A DNA stretch of 64,000 nt from Methylobacterium sp. C25 (GTDB lineage Bacteria; Pseudomonadota; Alphaproteobacteria; Rhizobiales; Beijerinckiaceae): the NCBI RefSeq assembly GCF_021352225.1, contig NZ_JAAUVI010000008.1, positions 56,572 through 120,571 of the forward strand, given 5' to 3'. This document shows, in pieces, positions 18,317-26,336 of the stretch (position 1 is the stretch's first letter; every line of letters starts with the position of its first letter). Made by a program: the position numbers and the translations under genes. The notes under the pieces were generated by a model. It saw nothing but the letters and a program-made list of their open reading frames with translations. It made no database searches and was not told the DNA's origin.

Positions 18317-18661
18317 CGCGAAGCCGCACGACTTGTTTCGCGAGCCTGCCCGTTGGCCGTCGCCCTGTCTCGGGGCGCCGATGGCTACAAAGGGCATGTA
18401 TACCCCGGCGGGAAACGGCGTAGCTCCAAGCAACCCTCTCGTCCGCTGAAAAGAAAAATCTCAAACGCAGCCCGCAAGACATCGATCAAATTTGAATTTG
18501 CCGATTTTTCACCGTTTCGACCGTGGCGTGTTTGCCGCATGGCCACATCTTTTTGTTTTCATCGCCCCGGCTTCGCCGTGGTGCGTTGTGAAGACCGCAC
18601 CCCTCGCTTATACGCTCGCGCAATGTCGCGGCAGCCGACAGTAATTGGCGTGAGGCAAGGC
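18317..18661. other. 345-bp gap between the MBOAT gene and dksA
   Basis: The right part (about 18440-18560) is relatively AT-rich, with short A and T tracts, and probably holds the dksA promoter and leader. An open frame extends upstream of dksA through this region but looks non-coding. No RNA gene or repeat was recognised. Confidence 0.4.
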
Positions 18662-19081
18662 ATGACCAAGGTGACGATCGACGAGAGCTACACGCCCTCC
18701 GACACCGAGCCTTTCATGAATGACCGGCAGCGCGAGTATTTTCGGCGCAAGCTGCTGAATTGGAAGAGCGAGATCCTGCGCGAAGCGCAGGGTACGCTGA
18801 GCGCCTTGCAGAGCGAGAACGAGAACCATCCGGACCTGGCCGACCGCGCCTCGTCCGAAACCGACCGTTCGATCGAGTTGCGGGCACGCGATCGGCAGCG
18901 CAAGCTCACCAGCAAGATCGACGCGGCTCTCTCGCGGATCGAGGATCGCTCCTACGGCTTCTGTGAGGAGACCGGTGAGCCGATCTCGTTGAAGCGCCTC
19001 GATGCTCGTCCGATCGCCACGCTGTCGCTGGAGGCGCAGGAGCGCCACGAGCGCCGCGAACGCGTCTACCGCGACGACTGA
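18662..19081 (+). CDS. dksA: RNA polymerase-binding transcription factor DksA
   Basis: A 139-residue protein that enters the secondary channel of RNA polymerase and, with ppGpp, redirects transcription during starvation. The coiled-coil tip acidic motif is in NHPDLADRAS. The globular domain reads YGFCEETGEPISLKRLDARP, with one cysteine instead of the four zinc ligands of E. coli DksA, which is normal for alphaproteobacterial DksA. ATG 18662 follows GAGGCAAGGC; an in-frame ATG at 18623 would only add 13 unlikely residues. A stable hairpin follows the gene. Confidence 0.95.
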   Translation: MTKVTIDESYTPSDTEPFMNDRQREYFRRKLLNWKSEILREAQGTLSALQSENENHPDLADRASSETDRSIELRARDRQRKLTSKIDAALSRIEDRSYGFCEETGEPISLKRLDARPIATLSLEAQERHERRERVYRDD

Positions 19082-19102
19082 CGCCTCGGATTGGGACCTG
19101 CG

Positions 19103-19122
19103 GTCGAGGAGAGATCCTCGAC
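19103..19122 (+). terminator. Hairpin after dksA
   Basis: An 8-bp perfect stem (GTCGAGGA at 19103-19110, complement at 19115-19122) is closed by a GAGA tetraloop 21 bases after the dksA stop. There is no T run, so it may be a transcript end-protecting hairpin rather than an intrinsic terminator. Confidence 0.5.
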
Positions 19123-19273
19123 GCTCCCGCGTTGCCCGGCGGCACCGTCGGATGTCGTGTTGGATCGGGGCCGCCATCAGGCACAGAGGCAAGCGGTGTC
19201 ATTCCGGTTACGCTTTCGACACGGCTTTCGGCCGACGATCGGACCTGATCCGAATCGGGTCCGGAGGCTTGCC

Positions 19274-19438
19274 ATGGATATGTTCTATCGTGGGGTCGAG
19301 ACGTCGCTGATCGCGTTGACCCTCGCCCTCGGCTTGGGCGCGGCGACCCTCTCAGGGCTCCACACGCGCGCCGCCGCTCCCGCGGAGACCATCATGTTGC
19401 CGATGATCTCCGTCACGGCCGGCGAGCCGGCGGAATAA
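19274..19438 (+). CDS. Small single-pass membrane or secreted peptide
   Basis: A 54-residue hypothetical protein: MDMFYRGVETS, then a hydrophobic segment (LIALTLALGLGAATLSGL, about 12-29) and a short polar C-terminus. It is preceded by GGAGG about eight bases from the ATG, which supports translation. The hydrophobic segment could be an anchor or uncleaved signal. No family recognised. It lies between dksA and the convergent FTR1 gene. Confidence 0.5.
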   Translation: MDMFYRGVETSLIALTLALGLGAATLSGLHTRAAAPAETIMLPMISVTAGEPAE

Positions 19439-19507
19439 GCTGCCCTAAGCTCCTGAGCAGAACACGGTCGAGGTGTCGCGACCGGATCGGTCGGCACGCC
19501 GTGCCCT

Positions 19508-20317
19508 CTAGGAAACGGCTGCCCGAGCCTGCGAAGCGTCCCTGCCGCTACGGCGCAGTAGCAGGAAACCCGTGATGGCGGCGAGCACGAGGATCGCGCC
19601 CTGCATGCCGAGCGCTTCCCAGCTACCGTTGAATCCGAGCGTGCCCACCCATTCCGGCACTCCGTCGTTGTGGACGGGAATGATGGCCTGTTCCTGAAGC
19701 TCCTGGAACGCGGCGCCGACCATCTTCAACGCCATCACGAACAGGAAGGCGGAGGTGACGAGGAACATTGGCCGCAACGGCAAACGCAGGGCGAGCCACT
19801 GCATGGCGACGAACATTGCCGCCAGCGCCACCACGGCCGCCGCCAAGCCGGCGAGCAGACTTCCGTCGAAGCCGTTGGCGCCCTTGGCCAAGGCGTGCAC
19901 GAACAGCATGGTCTCCGCCCCCTCGCGGAAGACGGCGAGGAAGGCGATTGCGGCGAGGGAAACCACCGTGCCGGCGCCCAGGGCCTTCTCGGCAAGCCGG
20001 TTGAGATCGGTCTGCCAGGCTTTCGGATCCTGCCGCAGCAGGAGCCAGCCGCTCATATAGAACATCAGCGCAGCAGCGAGCAGCATCACCGCCGCCTCGA
20101 ACAGATCGCTGTGGTTGCCGTCGTAATAGGTCTCGAACACCCAGGCCATGCCGAGGCTCGCGAGCACGGCCGCCGCGGCGCCGACATAGAGAGGCGCGAT
20201 CCGCTCCGAGGCACCCGCGCGCCGCAGGAAGGCCGCCAGCGCCGCGATTACCAGGAGCGCTTCAAGCCCTTCGCGAAACAGGATCGTGAAGGCCTGAAGA
20301 AAAATCGATCCGCTCAT
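19508..20317 (-). CDS. FTR1 family iron permease
   Basis: A 269-residue inner-membrane protein with about seven transmembrane helices, related to yeast Ftr1 and bacterial EfeU. Both iron-binding REGxE motifs are present: REGLE at residues 15-19 and REGAE in FLAVFREGAETMLF. EfeU normally works with EfeO and EfeB, but neither is adjacent. The multicopper-oxidase-like gene at 3.7-5.1 kb is too far away and too degenerate to be an obvious ferroxidase partner. An imperfect operator-like palindrome lies just upstream. Confidence 0.92.
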   Translation of the reverse strand: MSGSIFLQAFTILFREGLEALLVIAALAAFLRRAGASERIAPLYVGAAAAVLASLGMAWVFETYYDGNHSDLFEAAVMLLAAALMFYMSGWLLLRQDPKAWQTDLNRLAEKALGAGTVVSLAAIAFLAVFREGAETMLFVHALAKGANGFDGSLLAGLAAAVVALAAMFVAMQWLALRLPLRPMFLVTSAFLFVMALKMVGAAFQELQEQAIIPVHNDGVPEWVGTLGFNGSWEALGMQGAILVLAAITGFLLLRRSGRDASQARAAVS

Positions 20318-20707
20318 AGTTTTTCAAGGCCTTTGCAACGTCGATCCGGCGCGCCGAAGGGCACGGCCGGCACAAAGATTGGCAAAATTCAATCTTATTC
20401 CCGAGATCTGTAATCTACACGATCTCAGGCAAAGAATTAATATGAAATCAGGATCAAATCTGGCGTACGGAACGGAAATTCGGGAGCAATTTCATTTCAG
20501 GCAGCGTCTCAACACAGAAATTTATCTCCGCAGTGCCGGCTCGGCAGACCGAGAGGACAGGTCCCTGCACCACTTTATTCCGCGCTCGCGACGTTTCAGG
20601 GCAACCGAATGGCCATGCTGTGAATTGGTCAGAAGTGTGGCCGAGCGTTCACGGCGGAATTCGAACGAACAGAGCGCGTCGCCGGATGGATGCGCGGGTA
20701 GGTTGGG
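20318..20707. other. 390-bp AT-richer gap upstream of FTR1
   Basis: This divergent intergenic region holds the FTR1 promoter on its left side (palindrome at 20375-20396) and probably the promoter of the small secreted gene at 20708. A 6-base inverted repeat GAGATC/GATCTC spans 20403-20426. Short open frames here have no coding character. The base composition around 20370-20460 is clearly lower in GC than its surroundings. Confidence 0.4.
20375..20396 (-). promoter_or_regulatory. Operator-like palindrome upstream of the FTR1 gene
   Basis: AAGATTG at 20375-20381 and CAATCTT at 20390-20396 form perfect 7-base arms around an 8-base A/T-rich spacer, 58 bases upstream of the permease start. Iron regulators of this group (Irr, RirA, Fur/Mur) use palindromic AT-rich sites, but the sequence does not match a consensus I can name. 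Confidence 0.45.
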
Positions 20708-20953
20708 ATGACAAACAGGTTGGTATCGACGCTGACCGCCCTCTTGGGGGGTTGCCTGCTCGCTGGCGCGACGAGCGCCACGATCGCGACCGCAGCTCCC
20801 ATCGAGCAGCGACCCACCAAGATCGCTGAAGCGGCCCAGGCCCAGACGGCGGTCGCGGATGACGACGCGTCGACGAATTGCAACAAATCCCGCAAGCGAC
20901 TCTGGGTCGAGGGAGAGGGCTGGGTCGTCCGACGCGTCACGACCTGCCGCTGA
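20708..20953 (+). CDS. Small secreted hypothetical protein
   Basis: An 81-residue protein with an N-terminal signal peptide (LVSTLTALLGGCLLAGATSATIATAAP) and a short mature region ending NKSRKRLWVEGEGWVVRRVTTCR. Two cysteines, in TNCNKS and TTCR, could form a disulfide in the periplasm. The ATG at 20708 is preceded by GGTTGGG. No family recognised; the compact cysteine-flanked basic module suggests a real, exported small protein. Confidence 0.6.
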   Translation: MTNRLVSTLTALLGGCLLAGATSATIATAAPIEQRPTKIAEAAQAQTAVADDDASTNCNKSRKRLWVEGEGWVVRRVTTCR

Positions 20954-21096
20954 GCTGAGCGAAAAACCCGCTGCGGCTGCACTTTGCACGGGATGGCGGC
21001 CCGTATCAGCATTCTGCACCGCTGGTGCGATGGGCTGCCGCGGAACGAGCTAGCGAAGGATGCGATTGACCCCGCATCGAGCCTGGAGTCCGTCCG

Positions 21097-21447
21097 ATGC
21101 GTCCCATCCTTCTCGGCCTCGCCGTGATGATCTCGTCCTGTGCCGTGTCCGGCGCGATGGCCGGCGAGCGCTTCAGAGTCATTGGGGATTACGGGTACGG
21201 CGATCGATACGCGTTCGCCGGCGAGACGATCGGCGGCGCCTATGTCGGCGCCCCCCTGACACGGTTTCCGCGCCCGAACGAGATCGTGCCGCCCGCCTGG
21301 GGCTACGGCACCTATGGCGTCCCGACGATTACCGGAATTCGCCAAGCCCCGGCCGGGGCTCCTACGCTGACCGTGATCAACAGCCGCGACGCAGCGGCCG
21401 CGCGGAGCGGCGTTCGCGTGATCTCGGTGACCGTGCCGCGCCGCTGA
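21097..21447 (+). CDS. Secreted hypothetical protein, glycine/tyrosine-rich
   Basis: A 116-residue exported protein with signal peptide MRPILLGLAVMISSCAVSGAMAG. The mature part is rich in Gly, Tyr and Pro (VIGDYGYGDRYAFAGETIGG, PPAWGYGTYGVP) and ends in a small strand-like region TLTVINSRDAAAARSGVRVISVTVPRR. The sequence resembles small periplasmic or cell-surface proteins of this genus. No function can be assigned. A lipobox is not convincing. Confidence 0.6.
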   Translation: MRPILLGLAVMISSCAVSGAMAGERFRVIGDYGYGDRYAFAGETIGGAYVGAPLTRFPRPNEIVPPAWGYGTYGVPTITGIRQAPAGAPTLTVINSRDAAAARSGVRVISVTVPRR

Positions 21448-21613
21448 GGCAGGCATCGTTTCGCGACGCGACGCGCCGAAGCAATCGAAGGGTGCGGGCA
21501 GGAAGTTCTCCCACCATCGCAAGTTGAACGGACTGTAAGCGGAGGTTTTAACCTCTTGGCGTCATCTTACCTGCACGGTTTCCGCGGGGCGGGACCGCTC
21601 ACGGCAGGCCAAG

Positions 21614-22510
21614 ATGCATATCGCGATCGTCGATTCGAGCCGCGTCGTCCTGAAGCTCATCGCAGGGCTTCTGGAGCCGCGCGGCCACGTGGTCGAACTG
21701 TTCACCGACTCCTCCGAGGCGCTCGACTATCTCGCCAAGCAGCCCTCGGTCAGGGCCCTGATCACGAGCCTGGAGGTTAGGCCGATCAGCGGGCTGGAAC
21801 TGTGCTGGAGCTCGCGCCTGATCGGCGATGCCAACCGGCCGCTTTCCATTATCGTGATGTCCTCGACGCGCTGCACCCACACGCTTGCCGAGGCCCTCGA
21901 CAGCGGTGCCGACGACTTCATCGAGAAGCCGCCGAGCGCCGAAGAGCTTCACGCGCGTCTGCGCGCGGCCGAGCGGCTCACCACCATGCAGGCGGCCTTG
22001 ATCCGCCTCGCCGAGACGGATCCTCTCACCGGCCTGATGAATCGGCGCGCCTTCATGAGCCGCGCACACGATGCCGTCACCCATGCCGGCACCTCCGGCA
22101 ACCTCGCAGCGGTCCTGCTCGACATCGACCATTTCAAGCGCATCAACGACGCCCACGGACATGATATCGGTGACGAGGTGATCAAGGCGGTGGCCACGCT
22201 GATTTCCGGACGGGGCATTGCCGGCCGGCTCGGCGGCGAGGAGTTCTCGCTGCTGCTGCCGGAGCACGATCTCGACAAGGCCATGGTGGTCGCGGAACGG
22301 CTGCGCCGCCGCGCCCTCGGCCTGCGCATCCCAGCCGAAAAAGGGCCGGTCAAGCTGTCCTGCAGCTTCGGCGTCAGCACCTGGCGCGACGGAGATACCG
22401 TCGACGGGTTGCTCAAGCGCGCCGACGTTGCGCTCTATGAGGCGAAGACGACCGGCCGCGACCGCGTGGTTGCCTCGGGCATGGAACGACTGCTGAGCAA
22501 AGCTTCCTGA
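21614..22510 (+). CDS. Diguanylate cyclase with degenerate receiver domain
   Basis: A 298-residue PleD-like protein making cyclic di-GMP. The N-terminal receiver fold (about 1-122) has lost the phospho-acceptor: the position of the Asp in DLEMPGMSG reads S52LEVRPISG60, and the N-terminal acidic pair is reduced to IVDSS. The receiver lysine (GADDFIEKP) is kept. The C-terminal GGDEF domain (about 130-298) is intact, with RLGGEEFSLLLPE as active site and DPLTGLMNRR at its start. The RxxD inhibitory site just before GGEEF is absent. Activity is thus probably set by partner binding rather than phosphorylation or product inhibition. Confidence 0.9.
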   Translation: MHIAIVDSSRVVLKLIAGLLEPRGHVVELFTDSSEALDYLAKQPSVRALITSLEVRPISGLELCWSSRLIGDANRPLSIIVMSSTRCTHTLAEALDSGADDFIEKPPSAEELHARLRAAERLTTMQAALIRLAETDPLTGLMNRRAFMSRAHDAVTHAGTSGNLAAVLLDIDHFKRINDAHGHDIGDEVIKAVATLISGRGIAGRLGGEEFSLLLPEHDLDKAMVVAERLRRRALGLRIPAEKGPVKLSCSFGVSTWRDGDTVDGLLKRADVALYEAKTTGRDRVVASGMERLLSKAS

Positions 22511-22720
22511 GATCAACTGGAACGTTTTTCGCTGACATTAAGAAGTATTAATGTAACCTTACCAGAAATGTCCCGCGCCGGGACCAAGATGACACAGAAT
22601 CGGCGACGCATTGCTGTTTTGAACCACTTTACTGCATAGAAGTGCTGGAACGGATTTTGTTCTGAACACCCCGATACGGCCGCGATGTATTGCGGCGGCA
22701 CGCGTAAAGGGGAGTGCGGC

Positions 22721-23368
22721 ATGAGTCACACCGTCGAAGTCCTGATCGTCGACGAGCCGTTCGGGTTCGATCCGAGCTTTCGGGCGGCTCTCGAGCATAC
22801 CCCAGCCCTGCGCACGATCGGCGAGGAGGACCTCGCAGCAGACGCACCGGGCACCGTCGTCGCCCTGATCTGCGCTCGCGAGGCACTTCTCGACGCAGCC
22901 TGCGATCGGATCGCGGCGTTGCGCGATCGTCAGCCTTCGTTGCGTATCCTCGTCGTCTTCCAATCTCTGGGTTCTGACGACCTTCGTCACCTGCTGGCAG
23001 CCGGAGCCGACGCGTTCGTCGGGCGCGGAACCCCGGCGCGCGACGTCTGCGGTGTCATCCTCGGACTGGCCGGTGCCCCCGTCGAGACCGCCGTCGAGGC
23101 GCACAAGAACGGCTATGCCCCGGTCCCGGACGTCCTGGCCCTGACGCCGCGCGAGGCCGAGGTGCTGCGCTTCCTGAGTGCGGGGTTCTCGAACAAGGAG
23201 GTGGCGCGCCGCCTCTCGCTCTCGGTCCGAACGGTCGAGACGCATCGGCTCAACCTGCGCCGCAAGACGCAGACCGGCCGGCTCAAGGATCTCGTGATGC
23301 TCGCCCGCCAGCTCGGTCTCGATCCGGTGATCGACGCCGATCTCCCGCGCCGCTCCGCCTCGCATTGA
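22721..23368 (+). CDS. LuxR/NarL family transcription regulator with atypical receiver
   Basis: A 215-residue protein. The C-terminal helix-turn-helix (about 148-205) is canonical: LTPREAEVLRFLSAGFSNKEVARRLSLSVRTVETH. The N-terminal half has the length and end of a receiver (AGADAFVGRGTPARD), but the phospho-acceptor strand reads VVALICARE with no aspartate, and the usual lysine is arginine. It probably responds to something other than phosphorylation. ATG 22721 is preceded by AAAGGGGAG. It follows the GGDEF gene on the same strand with a 210-bp, AT-richer gap, so it likely has its own promoter. Confidence 0.88.
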   Translation: MSHTVEVLIVDEPFGFDPSFRAALEHTPALRTIGEEDLAADAPGTVVALICAREALLDAACDRIAALRDRQPSLRILVVFQSLGSDDLRHLLAAGADAFVGRGTPARDVCGVILGLAGAPVETAVEAHKNGYAPVPDVLALTPREAEVLRFLSAGFSNKEVARRLSLSVRTVETHRLNLRRKTQTGRLKDLVMLARQLGLDPVIDADLPRRSASH

Positions 23369-23440
23369 GACAGGGCTCGATAGTGGCTCTCGCCGACACC
23401 GAGCTTCCACCTCGGTGCGGCACCTCGTCGGCTCACTCGA

Positions 23441-24595
23441 TCACGCCGCACGCCGACGATGAGAGGCCACCCGGCCTGCGGCCGGCACCCCCTTGCGCGC
23501 CACCTTTGCCCGCGGCTTGGGCGCAGGTTGCTGGAGCCGGCTACGCAGCAGGCTGAGCACCGCGGCCTCCTCGGGCTTCAGTTGGTCGAGCTCCTCGGTC
23601 AGCTCGTCCTCGACCCTCTCCTTCACCTGCAGCAGCAGGGCGCCGTCGAGGTAGCAATCGAGCACCTGAGGGTGGATGTAGCATTTCCGGCAGATCGTCG
23701 GCGTGTTGCCGAGACGGGAGGCGACGGATTCGATGGCATCGCGCACGTTGCGCTTGGCCATGGCCTCACTGTCGAAGCTCTCGAATTCCTTCAACGCCAG
23801 AGCCGCGAGCACCGTGCCGGCCCAGGTTCGGAAATCCTTGGCGGTGAAATCCCGGCCCGTGATCTCGCGCAAATACGCGTTGACGTCGGACGAGGTGACG
23901 TCCCTGCGAACGCCCTCGTGGTCGAGATACTGGAACAGCTCCTGGCCCGGCAGGTCCTGGCAGGCCTTGACGATCCGGGCGACGCGCCGGTCGCGGATCG
24001 ACAGGTTCCATTCCTGGCCGCTCTTGCCCTTGAAGCGGAAGGTCAGTTCCGAGCCCTCGATCTTCACGTGGCGATCGCGCAGCGTCGAAAGGCCGTAGCT
24101 CTTGTTCGAGCGGGCATAGTCGTCGTTGCCGACGCGGATCAGGGTGTTCTCGAGGAGGTGCACCACGGTAGCGAGCACCTTTTCGCGCGGCAGGCCGCGC
24201 TTGCCCATGTCGGCGTCGATGCGCGTGCGGATACCGGGCAGCGCGTCAGCGAACTCCATGATCCGTTCGAACTTCGTCGCCTCCCGCGCCTCGCGGAAAT
24301 CAGGGTGATACCGGTATTGCTTGCGCCCCTTCGCATCGCGACCGGTCGCCTGGATGTGGCCGTTGGCGTGCGGGCAGATCCAGACGTCGGTGTAGGCGGG
24401 CGGGATGGCGAGCTTCTTGATCCGTGCGATCACGGCCTTGTCGCGGATCGCCGTGCCGTCGGTATCCCGGAACGAGAAGCCCGTCCCACTGCGCTTGCGC
24501 GTCCAGCCCGGCTTCGAATCGTCCACGTAGCGCAGGCCGGCCTCGCGGGCGGCCTCTCGCGGATCGACGGTCCCGGTGTCCTCGCAGGCTGACAT
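23441..24595 (-). CDS. DNA topoisomerase IB (poxvirus type)
   Basis: A 384-residue eukaryote/poxvirus-like type IB topoisomerase that relaxes supercoils through a 3'-phosphotyrosyl intermediate. The N-terminal domain (GLRYVDDSKPGWTRKRSGTGF, IPPAYTDVWICPHANGHIQA) and the catalytic core (VGNDDYARSNKSYGLSTLRD, FRTWAGTVLAALAL) are clear. The nucleophile is Tyr306 in CRKCYIHP. The C-terminus is a basic tail typical of DNA-binding extensions. Such enzymes are scattered in bacteria and probably spread by transfer. It is convergent with the LuxR-type gene. Confidence 0.93.
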   Translation of the reverse strand: MSACEDTGTVDPREAAREAGLRYVDDSKPGWTRKRSGTGFSFRDTDGTAIRDKAVIARIKKLAIPPAYTDVWICPHANGHIQATGRDAKGRKQYRYHPDFREAREATKFERIMEFADALPGIRTRIDADMGKRGLPREKVLATVVHLLENTLIRVGNDDYARSNKSYGLSTLRDRHVKIEGSELTFRFKGKSGQEWNLSIRDRRVARIVKACQDLPGQELFQYLDHEGVRRDVTSSDVNAYLREITGRDFTAKDFRTWAGTVLAALALKEFESFDSEAMAKRNVRDAIESVASRLGNTPTICRKCYIHPQVLDCYLDGALLLQVKERVEDELTEELDQLKPEEAAVLSLLRSRLQQPAPKPRAKVARKGVPAAGRVASHRRRAA

Positions 24596-24781
24596 GATGG
24601 CTCTCTCGCAAGACGCGAGGGCTCAACCGGAATCGGGCGGGCCGTGTTCCCGCCCAACGGCCTCGAGCTCCACCGCAAAGGTGCGAGACCCTGATCGGTT
24701 TCCGCGGAGGCGATTGATCCGGCCATCAAATAGCCGCAGGCACGTCCAAAACAAGGGAACGTTGCTTTTGAGGGCAAGATA

Positions 24782-25228
24782 ATGACGCCAGCATTTTATG
24801 CAGTCACCGCACTCTCCATTGGCGCAACCCTCCCAATAGCCTCTCCTGCAGCCGCGTTTGATAATATTAAAGAAGTTAAAGTGAAATGCGCAGATTTACA
24901 TCTGCGGCCAATCGATCTGTGTATCGATGATAATTCCGTTCAAGTGACCGTGATCTTCAAAAAATCGGTGAGCGCGGACGATAAAACAGCGCAAAAATTT
25001 ACAGTGAACGTTCTTAAATCAGAAGACGAGAAATCGGTTCCTTTGGGGATCCATGCGGCGTTTTTTGAGCCAACCGCCGAGGCAAGAAAATTAAGCTACG
25101 AGGATGGGCAATCTGCCGATTTGAAGACAGAGCCGGAAGCGGACGGTGTATTGCGGCTTTATGCTCCCGTACCGGCACCGAAAGATGACCTGAAAGATTT
25201 TCGCTTCAACGCCGGCTCTCGGTTCTGA
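24782..25228 (+). CDS. Low-GC secreted hypothetical protein
   Basis: A 148-residue protein with a signal peptide (ALSIGATLPIASPAAAF) and a beta-rich mature region containing two cysteines (VKCADLHLRPIDLCIDD). The codon use is strikingly AT-rich compared with neighbours (for example AAATTTACAGT and TTAAAGAAGTTAAAG stretches), suggesting recent acquisition. No family recognised. It starts just after the promoter region shared with the divergent topoisomerase gene. Confidence 0.65.
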   Translation: MTPAFYAVTALSIGATLPIASPAAAFDNIKEVKVKCADLHLRPIDLCIDDNSVQVTVIFKKSVSADDKTAQKFTVNVLKSEDEKSVPLGIHAAFFEPTAEARKLSYEDGQSADLKTEPEADGVLRLYAPVPAPKDDLKDFRFNAGSRF

Positions 25229-25275
25229 GCGAAGTCCAGCATCATGACCAATGCGGCGCGATCGGCGTCGAGGCC

Positions 25276-25698
25276 CTAAAGCCAGCGCTCCATCACGGTG
25301 CGCGGGCTCTCGGACCAGCCGATCCGCTCGTAGAAGGCGCGCACCGCCGTGTTGGTCTCGCGGATCAGGAGTTGCGCCTTGCGGATGCTCCGCGCACGCA
25401 GCCAGTCTTCGCCCGCACGCACCATGATCCGCCCGAATCCGGTGTCGCGATAAGCCGGATCGACGGCGACGTAGTAGAGCCAGCCGCGATGTCCGTCATG
25501 GCCCACCATGGCCGTCGCCGCGACCCTGCCGTCGGGCAGGATGCCGAGGAGGATGTCGGAATTCTCGCGGCCCGCCGCGAGGTCGATGTCGGCATCGGGG
25601 TCGTTGTACGGCACCACGAGCCCGCAGCCGAGCCAGAGAGCTTTGACCGGCCCGCGGTCGGCTTCGGCGAAGGGCCTGATGCTCAGCGTACCGTCCAT
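25276..25698 (-). CDS. ypeA: GNAT family acetyltransferase (YpeA-like)
   Basis: A 140-residue acetyl-CoA-dependent N-acetyltransferase. Conserved blocks match E. coli YpeA: NDPDADIDLAAG near residue 32, GHDGHRGWLYYVAVDPAYR, the acetyl-CoA loop DTGFGRIMV (in place of the usual Q/RxxGxG/A) and a C-terminal FYERIGW. The substrate is unknown. Its start is 17 bases from the divergent glycosyltransferase-like gene, so the two share a very short promoter region. Confidence 0.88.
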   Translation of the reverse strand: MDGTLSIRPFAEADRGPVKALWLGCGLVVPYNDPDADIDLAAGRENSDILLGILPDGRVAATAMVGHDGHRGWLYYVAVDPAYRDTGFGRIMVRAGEDWLRARSIRKAQLLIRETNTAVRAFYERIGWSESPRTVMERWL

Positions 25699-25715
25699 GC
25701 CGCGACCCCGCGCCC

Positions 25716-26336
25716 ATGCTACAGACCGTCCCGATGGACGATCCGACCCAATCCCCTAAAGCCGCGGCGGGCCCTGCGAAAACCGTCGCCTTCGTGTCGA
25801 GCGACGATGCCGTCTTCGCCGCGGACGGCCTGCCGATGGCCCGTGCCGCCATCGCGATGGGTCTGTCGGTGGCGGTGATCACACGGATCGGCTCGCATCG
25901 CGAGGCGATCGAAGCCACCGGTGCGCGCCTGGTCGCGCTGGATGACGGCCGATCCGGCCTCAACCCGATGAGTGCCGGCTACGCGGCAGGGCAGCTTTCG
26001 GCGATCCTGAAGGCGCTGAAGGCCGACATCGTGCATTGCGTCGGTCTGCGCGGCATCCTCGTCGGAGGCACGGCGGCCGCCATGGCCGGCATTCAAAGCC
26101 GCGTCTACGCGCCGGGCGCGCTCGCCCGCGACAGCGGCCGGCTGTCGCGGCTCGCGGTCAAGGGCCTCCTCCGCGGGCCGCTGGCGAACCGGAGCACGCG
26201 TTACCTGCTCGAGAGCGCGGACGACGCCCGTGCCCTCGGGCTCGATCCGGCAGATACCGCCGTGACCATCCTCGACCGGACGGGCAGCGACCCCAGTCCC
26301 GTCGCCGGCATCTATGCGGAGCTGCTGTCCGCGTGA
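25716..26336 (+). CDS. Single-domain glycosyltransferase-4-like protein
   Basis: A 206-residue protein matching only the N-terminal Rossmann half of family-4 glycosyltransferases: a VAFVSSDDAVFAADG strand, the MARAAIAMGLSVAVITRIG helix/strand, and ADIVHCVGLRGILVGG where these proteins have the acceptor-domain motif DIVHxHG. The C-terminal nucleotide-sugar domain is absent, and the protein ends shortly after. The start could be ATG 25716 or ATG 25734; neither has a strong ribosome site. The stop overlaps the next gene by four bases (GTGA), implying coupled translation. Confidence 0.65.
   Translation: MLQTVPMDDPTQSPKAAAGPAKTVAFVSSDDAVFAADGLPMARAAIAMGLSVAVITRIGSHREAIEATGARLVALDDGRSGLNPMSAGYAAGQLSAILKALKADIVHCVGLRGILVGGTAAAMAGIQSRVYAPGALARDSGRLSRLAVKGLLRGPLANRSTRYLLESADDARALGLDPADTAVTILDRTGSDPSPVAGIYAELLSA

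Noticed and set aside
20379..20711. 110-codon open frame upstream of the small secreted gene
   Set aside because: It spans the regulatory region and has no coding features or ribosome site.
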